From Clostridia bacterium (GTDB lineage: Bacteria > Bacillota > Clostridia > Oscillospirales > Acutalibacteraceae): a stretch of DNA of 64,000 bases. Shown piece after piece: positions 25,909-35,217 of the stretch. A model generated the notes under the pieces. That model did not search any database. It saw only the letters and a list, made by a program, of their open reading frames with translations, and was not told the DNA's origin. Both the position numbers and the translations under genes were made by a program. Each line of letters opens with the position of its first letter. Position 1 is the first letter of the stretch. The DNA is taken from the NCBI GenBank assembly GCA_017416485.1, contig JAFQCH010000005.1, positions 34,031 to 98,030 on the forward strand, read 5' to 3'.

Positions 25909-26976
25909 ATGAGTAAAAAAATCAAAGTTGCCGTTATCGGTTGCGGTTCTATCGCCAACAGTGCACACATTCCCGCATATATGGCAGATGAAAACTGCGA
26001 AATCAAGTATTTCTGCGACATCATCCCCGAAAAAGCCGATGCCTGCGTTGAAAATTACGAATGCGGCAAAGCCATTTATGATTATCACGAAATTCTGGAT
26101 GATCCCGACCTCGATGCCGTTTCCGTCTGCACCCACAACGATATGCACTCCGTCATTTCCATCGACTTCATGAAGCACGGCAAGGATGTTCTTTGCGAAA
26201 AGCCTGCCGCCCGCATTCTCAGCGAAGCCAAAGAAATGGAAAAAGTGTCCTACGAAACGGGCAGAATCCTTGCCATCGGTGTCTGCAACCGCTACAACGA
26301 TGCTGTCAACAAGATCAAAGAACATATTGAAAACGGCGACCTCGGCGAAGTGTATCATGTTTTCGCTTCTTTCCGTGCCCACCGTTCCATTCCCGGTTTG
26401 GGCGGTGATTTTACCACCAAGGCTTCTTCCGGCGGCGGTGCCCTCATCGACTGGGGTGTGCATTATCTTGATCTGATTCTGTATTGCTGCGGTGACCCCA
26501 AACCTCTCACCGCAAGCGGTGTTGCATTCTGCAAGCTCGGCAAGAATATCAAGGATTATGTCTTTGAATCCATGTGGGCAAAAGATACCTACAATCCCGA
26601 AGGCACTTATGATGTCGACGACTCCGTAACGGGTCTTATCCGTACCGAAGGCCCCGTTGTCAGCTTTGAAGGTGCATGGGCGCAGAATGTCGGCGAACAC
26701 GAAACCTATATCGACTTCCTCGGTGATAAGGCCGGTATCCGTTTGCAATATTGCGGTGGCTATAAGCTGTATTATGTGGAAGACGGCAAACTTTGCAACT
26801 GCGAACCCGTCAGCGAACGTAACCCCATGCACGCAGACGAAGTGCATGACTTTGTAAAGGCAGTCATCGAACAGCGCAGAACCCGCAACGACATCTCCAA
26901 AGCCATTCTCACATCCTACATCATGCAGGGCATCTACGACAGCTCCGAAAGCGGCAGGGAAGTTGTTTTTGAATAA
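25909..26976 (+). CDS. Gfo/Idh/MocA family oxidoreductase
   Basis: 355 residues. The N-terminal Rossmann motif VAVIGCGSIANSAHIPAY binds NAD(P). VLCEKPAAR near residue 97 carries the conserved EKP motif with the catalytic-site Lys, and DWGVHYLDL near 183 holds the active-site region. Members oxidise or isomerise sugars and inositols. As last gene of the GH29 operon it may process a released or modified sugar. The stop is followed by a terminator about 90 bases on. Confidence 0.9.
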   Translation: MSKKIKVAVIGCGSIANSAHIPAYMADENCEIKYFCDIIPEKADACVENYECGKAIYDYHEILDDPDLDAVSVCTHNDMHSVISIDFMKHGKDVLCEKPAARILSEAKEMEKVSYETGRILAIGVCNRYNDAVNKIKEHIENGDLGEVYHVFASFRAHRSIPGLGGDFTTKASSGGGALIDWGVHYLDLILYCCGDPKPLTASGVAFCKLGKNIKDYVFESMWAKDTYNPEGTYDVDDSVTGLIRTEGPVVSFEGAWAQNVGEHETYIDFLGDKAGIRLQYCGGYKLYYVEDGKLCNCEPVSERNPMHADEVHDFVKAVIEQRRTRNDISKAILTSYIMQGIYDSSESGREVVFE

Positions 26977-27062
26977 GATGTTATAAAAGCAAAAAACTCC
27001 GGGTCTTGTGACCAATGCCATTAAGTTAATGACAAGCCAAGAAAAGTAAAAATTAGTAAGAG

Positions 27063-27104
27063 CATCCAAAAGCAGAAAGAAAACTGTTTTTGGATGTTTT
27101 TTTT
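27063..27104 (+). terminator. Terminator of the GH29 operon
   Basis: Stem CATCCAAAA / TTTTGGATG with a T8 run. Confidence 0.8.
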
Positions 27105-27208
27105 AGCCAAAAAGGCATAAGAAATCGGCGGATTGAGAAAATACGCAAAAAAAGGGTTTACTAAATCCCTCGGTAGAACCGGGGTTTTGTCTTTGCTGAA
27201 GAGACAAA

Positions 27209-27242
27209 CAAAACCGCCGAGCATTTTACTCCCCGGCGGTTA
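27209..27242 (-). terminator. Terminator of the giant surface protein gene
   Basis: Stem AACCGCCG / CGGCGGTT. On the minus strand it is followed by TTTTGTTTG. Confidence 0.7.
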
Positions 27243-27262
27243 GTTTTAGTATGTATTAAATT

Positions 27263-30200
27263 TTATCCGAAAACAGGTGCATCGTAGTGAATCACACCGC
27301 AATCGCAATACTGCTGAATATTAAAGAGTCTGTAGAAGAATCTGATGATCTTCCAGAAGATGCTCATAATGCCTGACTTGTGGCAAAGGTGATCGCAATC
27401 GCCGTCTGCAGGTTCATCGGGCGTGTCGGGTTCTGCGGGCTTTTCAAACTCGTGTCCGCAACCGTGGTCACAGAGATAGTCGCCGTCTTCGTCAGTGTGA
27501 GTGAGAGCATCAACTGTAACTGTGTCTCTGTCAAGCTCGTCTCCGCAAAGGTCACAGTAAACTACAAGGTCGTATGAGCCTGCAACACCACACTTGGGAG
27601 CAACCTCGTTTTCTTTGACTGCTTCAAGAGGCTCGTGAGTGAGGGCAGGGATTTCCCTTTCATCTGTTGCACCGCAGCCGTGGTCACAGTCAGCTTTTTC
27701 AAGACCTGTCTTACCGCATTCGGGAGCAGTTACTTCTTCGTACTTTGTGAAGGAGTGAATGCCATTTGCACAGTCAGCCATTGTTTCTGCAACAGCCTTT
27801 ACTCTTTCAAGAAGCTCAGCCGCATCAGCCATACTTGTGTTTTCATTTTCCTTAAGAGCTTCAAGCTGAGATTTGATGTCAGAGAGCTCGTTTGCCATTT
27901 CTTCGCTGATTGTTGCATTTTCAAGTGCCTCATCAACGGAAGCGATTGCTTCGTCAACTTCTGTGTAATCAGCCTTGACATATTCGCCGCTTGCGATTTT
28001 TTCTTCTGCATCAGCAACGATTTTTTCAAGCTCTGCGGTTACCGCATTAATAGCAGGCTGATCCTCTTCAACAAGGTCATTGCGGACAAAGCCAAATTCG
28101 TCGAAAATATTACCGTTATTCTTAAGAATGTCAAGATAGCTATTATGGATTTCGTTTGCTGCTTCCTGTGTAAGAGTATTATTACTGATGTAATCCATAA
28201 CCTTCATGGAAGCATCGTTTAAGGCTGTGTCATCTGCTTTCTTAGTGGGTTCTGTGTATGAATGACCGCAAAGAGTACAGGTGTAGGTGTAATAGCCGGC
28301 TGTTTCAAAGGTGGGTCTTGTGAGTACGCCTTCGCCCCATTCGTGAGCACATTCCTTGATAGTTACATCAACAGTACCCTCAACGTCATAGTGGTTTTCA
28401 TCAGCAAGAACTCTGTAATAAACTGTGTAGTTGCCTACATCCTTTGCCTGAGGAATACTTGTTGACCAGCTTACAGCGTCAAGGCTGTATTCGAAATCAG
28501 CACCCTCGACAGTACCTGCAGAGACAAGATACTGATCTTCTCCGTTATATGTAAGTGTATTGGGGGTGGGAGCAGTTAAGTCGTAATAAGCCTTTGTAAT
28601 TGTGAACCACTTGCGGAATATACCGTCGTAGTTGCCCTCAAAGATGATGACTGCCGTTGCTTCTTCGTCAACATTTACGTTGTCCTCGTAGCGTACGGTG
28701 TAGTCCGTACCTTCTGTCAATGTCACACCGTCAACAGTGATAGAGGTAACTTTGGGTTTCTTTTCGGTTCCGTCGTAAACGTAGCTGTACTGTTCCAGAT
28801 TGATTTTCATTTCATCAATAATGTCGTTAATATCTATCTGTTCAACAGTCAGAGTACCGTCCACGAATGTGATCTCGTAGTTATCAGCGGTCAAGCCTTC
28901 GGGTGTGATCGAATAGTCGCCTACATTGCCGTTCTGCGTATAGGTGTAGGTGTAAGCCAGCTCACCGCCAAGAACTCCTTCATTCTCACCATTAACAAAG
29001 CCGCTGTAAGTAACACCGTTATTTGTGGGAGCTTCGCCGTAGGTGATGGTTGCATCGCTTGCTGTTACGGTCAAAGGTGCTTTTTTGATGGTAACAGGCA
29101 CGGAATCCTTTGCGCTGTCATTGTGGTTTGCATCACCCTGAACGTAATACCAAACCGTATAATCGCCTGCATTTGTACCTTGGGGGATGGTTGTGGTATA
29201 CTCGCCGTTCTCGGTCAAGCTGTAAACCATCGCTCCGCCGACTGCCTCACCTGCGCTGATGAGATACTGCGCTTCGCCGATGTAGGTCAGCGTATTGGGG
29301 GTGGGGGCCGCTGCGATGACCGGGTTCGCCTTTTCAATGATGAACTCTACGCTTGCCACAACGGCATTCTCGTTCTCGCCCATGCCAATGGAAGCGGTAT
29401 AGGTGCCTGCATTCACAGGTTCACCGGTAAAGGCTTCGCCGTCCTTGGTAAGGGTAACGGGAATAATCGTATTTTCCAAAGAGCCGGTCTTAGAAACGAC
29501 AACCTCTACAGCAGTTTCGTCATAGATCTTGCCGGTTGCGCTGATGGTAGCTGTGCCACTATAACCGCAGTTTGCGGAGCAGGCAGCGGTGATGACATTG
29601 TCCTTTGCGGTATAGGTCAGAGTGTGTTCCTCGGTAACGGTAGTTCCGCAGCAGGGATAGACTGCGCTGTGGGTGCCGTTGCCGTTGTCGGTATAGGTGG
29701 GTTTCTGTGTATGGTCAGGCTTTTCTGCGGAGATCGTTTCGTCATTGGTGTATTTCGCCACGGTGTCGCCGCAGGAGGTGTAGCCGTAGTAGACCTTGGC
29801 ATCGGAGAAGACGGGGGCAGGGTCGGTGCCGATGGTCTGGCCCCAGATGGAGCCGTTTTCGCCCTGGCTCAGCAGGTAGGCCACCTCACCGCCGGCAAAC
29901 TGCTCGGTGGACTTGCCCTCCACATCGGTGGCAGTGCCGTAATTGTTGCCAATGGCATCGCCGGTGTATACCGTGCTGTCAAAGTAGCAGTTTGTGACGG
30001 TGGCGTTGGTGAAGCCCACCACGCCGCCGACATCGGTCGTACCGCTGACGGTGCCGCTGCTGTAGCAGTTGGTAACGGTAGTCCAGTTATAGCCCGCCAC
30101 GCCGCCGACACTGGTCGTGCCGCTGACGGTGCCGGTGTTATAACAGCCCGTGACGGTGTCTTGGTTGTCGCCCACCACGCCGCCGACACTGTTCGTGCCG

Positions 30201-33200
30201 CTGACGGTGCCGGTGTTGTAGCAGTTGGACATGCTGCCACCATTTCCCGCCACGCCGCCGACATCGTTGCTGCCGCTGATGGTGCCGGTATTATAGCAAC
30301 CCGTGACGGTGCCGTGGTTGCTGCCCACCACTCCGCCGACAGAGCTCGTGCCGCTGACGGTGCCGGTGTTGTAGCAGTTCGTGGCGGTACCGTAGTTGTA
30401 GCCCACCACGCCGCCGACAGAGTTGCCGCTGCCGCTGATGATGCCGGTATTATAGCAGCCCGTGACGGTGCCGTAGTTGCTGCCCGCCACAGCGCCGATG
30501 TTTTGGCTGCCGCAAAGATAGGAATCTGCAATTCCCACATTCTGCACTTTGCCGCCTTCGCCAACAAGGGAGAACAGGCCCACAGAGAAATTAGCGGAGG
30601 TGTCATTAAAATACAGGCCGGAGACGGTCTTACCGTTGCCCTCAAAGGTGCCGGTATATGGTATATTCACGCCGAATCCATGTTTTCCGATGGGGGTCCA
30701 GACCCGGGCGCCGGTGCTGGCTTCCGTCATGGTGCCTTCGTTCACCCGGATGTCGCAGGTCAGGATGGCATCGGCGGAACCGTAGGCCGCATTTTCGTTC
30801 GTAACCTTGTCCGCGAACCAGTACAGGTTACCTGCGTTGGAAATCTCATAAACGCCGTTCACCAGCTTGGCAGGCTCAAAGGCATCGCAGTTGGGGCAGA
30901 AGCCGTTTACATAGGCAACGGTTTCATCGTGGTTGTTTTTATCCACTTCACCGTAGCTTGCGCCGCAATGTTCGCACTTTGCCTGTTCGGTGCAGGTGGC
31001 GGTGCCGCCACTATGTGCTTCATTATCCACTACCAAGTAACCACACCCGGTGCAGACCATATCGTGGGTGCCGTCGCCGTTATCGGTGTAGGTGTAGCTA
31101 TGATTTGTCGTGCCGTCAGTGCAAGTAAACGTGATGGACTTGAAGGTATAGCTCAAGTCATCTCTTACCTGCCAGGTAGCTGTGCCGTCATCATTGAAGG
31201 TCACTTGTTCCTTCTTATCAATGTTCAGCACCAGGTCAACCTTACCGGAATAATTCTGCGATGCAATATTGAAATGATTACTGCCATTGAAGGTGATGTC
31301 GCCCTCAGCGGTCAGCTCAAGCGGGAAGGGCGTAGGATTATTTTCGGGCGCGAATCCAAATCCAATCAACAATCCGTTCTGTTCAATGGTCGTCACCTTC
31401 GGGAATTTGGCAGAGGACAAGGTCCAGGTACCGCCGAGCATAGTGCCGGGGATCGTCGTCAATTCGGGGAATTCTACTGATGTAAGTGCTGTATAGCCAA
31501 ATGCATTCGCTCCAATTGTCTGCGCCTTGGGAGCTGAGACAGAAACCAGATTTTCACAAAAATAAAATGCCTGAGCACCAATTTCTGTCACATCGGGGAG
31601 ATTGATGGATGCCAATTGGGTAACGAGTTCCTGATCTACAATTTCTCCTGCTTCATCATATATGTCACCGGGACCAAAAGCAACACCGTCCCAGTTGGTG
31701 GTACCGGGAATCGAAGTCACGCCCTTGAGGGTGAGGTGGATGCTGCCGTCGGCAACACCCTCGGTGTCGCAGATGGCACGGCGGATGGCGGTGATCATCT
31801 CGGCTTCTGTATCGGCAGGAAGCTCCACCGTAAAGGTTCTGCTGCCGGTTTCCAGAATTGCGGTTACTGCCTGATTCAGCGTTGCTGCATCGGCTGCATA
31901 GTAGGTGTTTGTGCTATCGGTGACGGTGGCAAACTTGATAGTTGTACCGCAGATTTCGCAGGTTTCGCCGTTTCCTGAATGGTTGCCTGCAAGACAATCT
32001 TCAATTGCGGCTTCAATTTCAGAGGCATAATATGCGGTTGCATCTATGTACTCCTGAACAGTTGCTTCTTCGCCTGCAATGAAGCAAAAGACTTCATCGG
32101 TATCATAGGTTGCAAGCCATTGGGAAATGTAACCCTTATTTTCATCGGTAAGCATATCGCTGTCGAGATATGCACGAAGGTCTTCAAGAGCCTTCTCATA
32201 ATCCTCATAGTTTGCGGCTCTTAAGACAGGCTCAGTCTTTGTTTCGCCGCAAGCTGAACAGGTGTATGTATAATATCCGTCCTGAGTCTTGGTGGGTCTT
32301 GTGAGTACGCCTTCGCCCCAAGCGTGGTTGGAGTCGTTATCACTTGCCCTGATGTCGTTGGTATAAACCATAACCTCATCGACGCAGGAAATGCAGCCGT
32401 AGTAAACCTTTTCACCGCCGATTACGGGGAAACTATCTGTGCCGATATTCTGACCCCAGACATGCTCGGTCTGCTCGCCCTGCAGCTTGTATGCAATTTC
32501 GCCGGACTTGAGCTGTTCTTCTGTTACCTTTGTGATCTCTACGTTATCACTCCCGGGCTTCAGATTTGAATCGCTGTGCACGGCCTCAAGACCGTCATAA
32601 CCGAGGTAATAGCAATTCTTGATTGCGTTAACGCTGCGAAGGGTGCCGAATGCGCCAAGAAAAGCCTCGTCGGTCAGGTTGGCACCGCGCTCAAACTTAC
32701 CTGCAAACAGGCAGTTTTCAAGGGTAGTCTTTGCGTTCGTATTGGTAAAGCTTAAAAATCCGCCCATATAAATGGTTGCGGTGTTATTATAGTCACCTGC
32801 GTAATTTGTCTTTATTGTACCGAATGCTGCGCAGTTACGGATAGTAACTTCACTGGTATTCTCCTGAATGCGTCCTATGAAGCCGCCTGCACCGTTATCC
32901 ACACGGTACTTGCCTGCATCAAAGGTGCCGTACCAGGAGCAATTTTCAATAAGGCTCTGGTGGTTTGCATAACCCACAAAGCCGCCTATCTTACCAATGC
33001 CGTGTGCTTTTGCGGTAAGATTTACAAAAGACCTAATATTCTGAATAATCGCACCGTTTCTTTCAAGGTCATTTTCACCGTTGACACCGCAGATAGAGCC
33101 GATAACACCGCCGACATAATCGACCTCGGTGTTCACAACTACCTCACCGAAAATGGTGAAGTTCTTGACTGTACCGGTTCTGACTTCACCGAAGAAGCCA

Positions 33201-34141
33201 AGCCCCGCTCTGTCGCCTTCAACATAAAGCCCCCTGATGTAGTAATTCTGTCCGTCAAAGATACCGCGGAAGTTGTTGCTGTTTTCACCTGTGGAGCCGA
33301 TGGGTGTCCAAGGTCTGTTTTCAAGGTCAATATCTGCCACAAGAACTGCATTTGCTGTTCTGTCAACAGTATTTATGTAGTTTGCATACCAGAAGAGCTG
33401 ACCTGCATTGGAGATCGCATAGTAGCCAACATAGTCGGCTTTCAGGTAGAAAGATTCGTAATTCTCATTGGTGACAAGCGTAGCAGGCTCGTAGGCATCG
33501 CACTCAGTGCAGAAGCCGTTGTTATAGTTGCTGCAGACATGAATATCTGCACCGCAGATTTCACAAGCTAAGCCTGTCTGATTTTCATGAGCACAGGTTG
33601 CACCACAACCGTTTGCACAGATGCCGTCAAGATTTGCCCAACTGTGTGCAGTAGCATCAATGTCACCTTTTGTTACACCGCAGATAGCGCAGGTCTTGGG
33701 AGCAACGCAGGTTGCATCTTTGAAGGTATGGCTGTCGCCGGCACTTCTTGTTACCTTTAAGTTGTAAAAAATATTGTAGCTGCTGTAGAATGACTTTTCA
33801 AACTCCTGCATAAATTCATCTTCACAGGAATCAATTTTGAAGGATATACTGCTTTCATTCCACGCTGTGTTGCCGTCGTTACGCTCAAGAGCAATTTGAT
33901 AGCTGCAGGTGAATGTTCCGTCATCAGCTTGGGTCAATGACACATCGTAAAATGCATCACCATGCTCAACAGCGTTAAACTCGCCAATGAGCTTGCCTGA
34001 TGTTTCATAAACAGCCCAATCAACAACCTCGAGCTTAATATTATAGTCGAGATTTTCAGCCGCACTTGCCGGCATAACCGCCATGGGAATCATTGTCACA
34101 ACCATTAAGATTGCGAGAATGATTGATAAGAATTTTTTCAT
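27263..34141 (-). CDS. Giant mosaic surface protein (GLUG, BspA-like LRR, MBG repeats)
   Basis: 2292 residues. Signal peptide 1-28 (ends ASAAENL). Order after it: Cys-rich zinc-ribbon-like segments; a first GLUG-type beta region (about 215-480); helical spacer; BspA-like leucine-rich repeats (about 815-950); a second GLUG region with seven repeats of 25-26 residues (about 1200-1390, unit core VGGVVG..GTVT.CYNTGTVSG); MBG-like immunoglobulin-type repeats (about 1530-1850); a helical region (about 1965-2120); and more ribbon-like pairs. The C terminus has CDHLCHKSG, a hydrophobic/basic FWKIIRFFYRLF helix, then CDCGVIHY. Adhesion to mucin or other cells is likely by analogy. No LPXTG is present. 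AAAGGAG precedes the ATG. The tetR gene lies 21 bases upstream on the same strand. Confidence 0.88.
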   Translation of the reverse strand: MKKFLSIILAILMVVTMIPMAVMPASAAENLDYNIKLEVVDWAVYETSGKLIGEFNAVEHGDAFYDVSLTQADDGTFTCSYQIALERNDGNTAWNESSISFKIDSCEDEFMQEFEKSFYSSYNIFYNLKVTRSAGDSHTFKDATCVAPKTCAICGVTKGDIDATAHSWANLDGICANGCGATCAHENQTGLACEICGADIHVCSNYNNGFCTECDAYEPATLVTNENYESFYLKADYVGYYAISNAGQLFWYANYINTVDRTANAVLVADIDLENRPWTPIGSTGENSNNFRGIFDGQNYYIRGLYVEGDRAGLGFFGEVRTGTVKNFTIFGEVVVNTEVDYVGGVIGSICGVNGENDLERNGAIIQNIRSFVNLTAKAHGIGKIGGFVGYANHQSLIENCSWYGTFDAGKYRVDNGAGGFIGRIQENTSEVTIRNCAAFGTIKTNYAGDYNNTATIYMGGFLSFTNTNAKTTLENCLFAGKFERGANLTDEAFLGAFGTLRSVNAIKNCYYLGYDGLEAVHSDSNLKPGSDNVEITKVTEEQLKSGEIAYKLQGEQTEHVWGQNIGTDSFPVIGGEKVYYGCISCVDEVMVYTNDIRASDNDSNHAWGEGVLTRPTKTQDGYYTYTCSACGETKTEPVLRAANYEDYEKALEDLRAYLDSDMLTDENKGYISQWLATYDTDEVFCFIAGEEATVQEYIDATAYYASEIEAAIEDCLAGNHSGNGETCEICGTTIKFATVTDSTNTYYAADAATLNQAVTAILETGSRTFTVELPADTEAEMITAIRRAICDTEGVADGSIHLTLKGVTSIPGTTNWDGVAFGPGDIYDEAGEIVDQELVTQLASINLPDVTEIGAQAFYFCENLVSVSAPKAQTIGANAFGYTALTSVEFPELTTIPGTMLGGTWTLSSAKFPKVTTIEQNGLLIGFGFAPENNPTPFPLELTAEGDITFNGSNHFNIASQNYSGKVDLVLNIDKKEQVTFNDDGTATWQVRDDLSYTFKSITFTCTDGTTNHSYTYTDNGDGTHDMVCTGCGYLVVDNEAHSGGTATCTEQAKCEHCGASYGEVDKNNHDETVAYVNGFCPNCDAFEPAKLVNGVYEISNAGNLYWFADKVTNENAAYGSADAILTCDIRVNEGTMTEASTGARVWTPIGKHGFGVNIPYTGTFEGNGKTVSGLYFNDTSANFSVGLFSLVGEGGKVQNVGIADSYLCGSQNIGAVAGSNYGTVTGCYNTGIISGSGNSVGGVVGYNYGTATNCYNTGTVSGTSSVGGVVGSNHGTVTGCYNTGTISGSNDVGGVAGNGGSMSNCYNTGTVSGTNSVGGVVGDNQDTVTGCYNTGTVSGTTSVGGVAGYNWTTVTNCYSSGTVSGTTDVGGVVGFTNATVTNCYFDSTVYTGDAIGNNYGTATDVEGKSTEQFAGGEVAYLLSQGENGSIWGQTIGTDPAPVFSDAKVYYGYTSCGDTVAKYTNDETISAEKPDHTQKPTYTDNGNGTHSAVYPCCGTTVTEEHTLTYTAKDNVITAACSANCGYSGTATISATGKIYDETAVEVVVSKTGSLENTIIPVTLTKDGEAFTGEPVNAGTYTASIGMGENENAVVASVEFIIEKANPVIAAAPTPNTLTYIGEAQYLISAGEAVGGAMVYSLTENGEYTTTIPQGTNAGDYTVWYYVQGDANHNDSAKDSVPVTIKKAPLTVTASDATITYGEAPTNNGVTYSGFVNGENEGVLGGELAYTYTYTQNGNVGDYSITPEGLTADNYEITFVDGTLTVEQIDINDIIDEMKINLEQYSYVYDGTEKKPKVTSITVDGVTLTEGTDYTVRYEDNVNVDEEATAVIIFEGNYDGIFRKWFTITKAYYDLTAPTPNTLTYNGEDQYLVSAGTVEGADFEYSLDAVSWSTSIPQAKDVGNYTVYYRVLADENHYDVEGTVDVTIKECAHEWGEGVLTRPTFETAGYYTYTCTLCGHSYTEPTKKADDTALNDASMKVMDYISNNTLTQEAANEIHNSYLDILKNNGNIFDEFGFVRNDLVEEDQPAINAVTAELEKIVADAEEKIASGEYVKADYTEVDEAIASVDEALENATISEEMANELSDIKSQLEALKENENTSMADAAELLERVKAVAETMADCANGIHSFTKYEEVTAPECGKTGLEKADCDHGCGATDEREIPALTHEPLEAVKENEVAPKCGVAGSYDLVVYCDLCGDELDRDTVTVDALTHTDEDGDYLCDHGCGHEFEKPAEPDTPDEPADGDCDHLCHKSGIMSIFWKIIRFFYRLFNIQQYCDCGVIHYDAPVFG
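29985..30520 (-). repeat. Tandem coding repeats, about 75 bp unit (GLUG)
   Basis: Seven imperfect units encode the second GLUG block of the giant protein. The block and its flanks (about 29.6-31.1 kb) are markedly richer in G and C than the two ends of the gene, with different codon choice (frequent GGC and ACC). This suggests acquisition or exchange of a cassette. Confidence 0.8.
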
Positions 34142-34162
34142 AGTTTATTCTCCTTTCGAAAA

Positions 34163-34849
34163 TCATTTATTAGTTTTTATTTCAAGCTCATTGAATACAC
34201 CTTCAACAGCTTTTTCGGCCACTGCTTCAAAGTCAATTTTTTCGATAAACTCAAGTGCTTCGGTGATTTTTTCGTCTTCTGCCTTATAAATACGCAGCAG
34301 CATTGTTACGAGCCTTTTTGCTTTTGCCTCAATAGTAAAATACATATCGCAGGGCACGGTCATATATGCCCTCATTATTCCCATTGAGGCGATTTCAATT
34401 TCGTAGAAGTCCTTCAATTCAAAGCTTTTAAATGTTTCGCTGAAGGCTTCAAACATTATGTTGGTTCTTCGTTTAAGGACTTCTTCGCTTGTTTTCGGCA
34501 TTGAATAGCCTGCAAGATACAGGTTTCGCATATCCTCGTTCATTTCCGCCATATAAAGCTGCAAAACCTCATTGGCTATTAAAATAAGCACTGTATCGTC
34601 GGTGAGCCTTTTCGAGGCTGCATCTGACGCCGCCGTAACACCGTCGAGAAACCTGGTCACAAGGTGGCTGAGAATCTCCTCTTTGCTGCTGAATTCATAA
34701 AGAATTTTGCTTTTCTGCACACCCGACAGCTTTGCAATATCGGAAAAGGTGGTTCGCTCAAAGCCTTTCTGAATAAACATTGCAGTCGCTGCAGTAAGAA
34801 TCTTTCTGTGCAATTCTCTGCTTTCTGCTTCACTTCTTACATTCGCCAA
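34163..34849 (-). CDS. TetR family transcriptional regulator
   Basis: 228 residues. N-terminal helix-turn-helix: KILTAATAMFIQKGFERTTFSDIAKLSGVQKSKILYEFSSKEEIL in one-letter order spans about residues 13-57 with the typical YEFSSKEEIL end. The C-terminal helical ligand/dimer domain has no recognised family. The TTG at 34849 follows AGGA by eight bases; the frame continues upstream without a site. It lies 21 bases before the giant surface protein gene and shares its promoter, so autorepression would also control the surface protein. The signal is unknown. Confidence 0.88.
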   Translation of the reverse strand: MANVRSEAESRELHRKILTAATAMFIQKGFERTTFSDIAKLSGVQKSKILYEFSSKEEILSHLVTRFLDGVTAASDAASKRLTDDTVLILIANEVLQLYMAEMNEDMRNLYLAGYSMPKTSEEVLKRRTNIMFEAFSETFKSFELKDFYEIEIASMGIMRAYMTVPCDMYFTIEAKAKRLVTMLLRIYKAEDEKITEALEFIEKIDFEAVAEKAVEGVFNELEIKTNK

Positions 34850-34873
34850 ATCATCACATCCTTTCTGAAGCAC

Positions 34874-34907
34874 ACTTCAAAGTAAACCGTGGTTCAATTT
34901 CCGAAGT
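34874..34907 (-). promoter_or_regulatory. Operator-like nested inverted repeat at the tetR transcription start
   Basis: AACCGTGGTT (34885-34894) is nearly palindromic and is flanked by ACTTC (34874-34878) and GAAGT (34903-34907). It lies directly after the -10 box, where a repressor would block the promoter. Assignment to this TetR is inference. Confidence 0.5.
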
Positions 34908-34908
34908 A

Positions 34909-34937
34909 ATATTAACACAATGTTAAAATATTGTCAA
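34909..34937 (-). promoter_or_regulatory. Promoter of tetR and the giant surface protein
   Basis: On the minus strand TTGACA (34937-34932), 17-base spacer, TAATAT (34914-34909). Confidence 0.8.
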
Positions 34938-35009
34938 TATGTTTGATATAAAAAAATTTAATTTTTTACGGTTTTAAGGCAACATAAAAATGTTACTTTT
35001 ATTTGTATG

Positions 35010-35053
35010 CAAAAAAAATAATCCTACGCTCATTGTATCAAAACAAGCGTAGA
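35010..35053 (-). terminator. Minus-strand terminator
   Basis: Stem CTACGCT / AGCGTAG followed on the minus strand by GATTATTTTTTTT. It would stop transcripts that pass through the tandem repeats from the island operon. Confidence 0.6.
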
Positions 35054-35058
35054 ATTTT

Positions 35059-35217
35059 GGTGCCGGTGACCGGGCTCGACTCTCGCGTTGCGACGCTCGG
35101 TCAGGCGCGGCTCTGAACATTCACTGAATGTTCATTCACTACCGTGCCGTTTCGAGCCCGTTTTACGATAAAACAAAAAACCACAACCATCCGCAAGGGA
35201 TACTTGTGGTTTTTTTT
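35059..35217. repeat. Structured 159-bp repeat, copy 1
   Basis: Outer stem CGGGCTCGA (35071-35079) / TCGAGCCCG (35152-35160) encloses a small GCGT-TGCG-ACGC hairpin and a longer hairpin with the perfect inner stem GAACATTC (35115-35122) / GAATGTTC (35126-35133). A second part is a terminator-like stem AAAAAACCACAA / TTGTGGTTTTTT (35175-35217) usable in both directions. The unit is G+C-rich in an AT-rich setting and has no open frame. It differs from copy 2 at two positions. Confidence 0.85.

Larger units (their letters stand above)
26977..27262. other. Intergenic region with two terminators and no convincing gene
   Basis: Between convergent genes. A plus-strand terminator lies at 27063-27104 and a minus-strand one at 27209-27242. 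The stretch 27010-27060 contains no open frame or element I recognise. A 67-codon minus-strand frame runs through both hairpins and is not credible. Confidence 0.6.

Noticed and set aside
27021..27224. Small minus-strand frame between the Gfo/Idh/MocA gene and the giant gene
   Set aside because: It covers terminator hairpins and has no ribosome site; its hydrophobic product arises from T-rich DNA.
29985..30520. CRISPR-like array
   Set aside because: The regular repeats are in-frame coding repeats of a GLUG domain with no unique spacers and no cas genes nearby.
29123..31480. 785-codon open frame on the plus strand, opposite the giant surface protein gene
   Set aside because: It is antisense to G+C-rich GLUG and LRR coding repeats, its product is low-complexity Ala/Gly/His-rich, and no ribosome site or domain is present. 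The minus-strand frame is far better supported.
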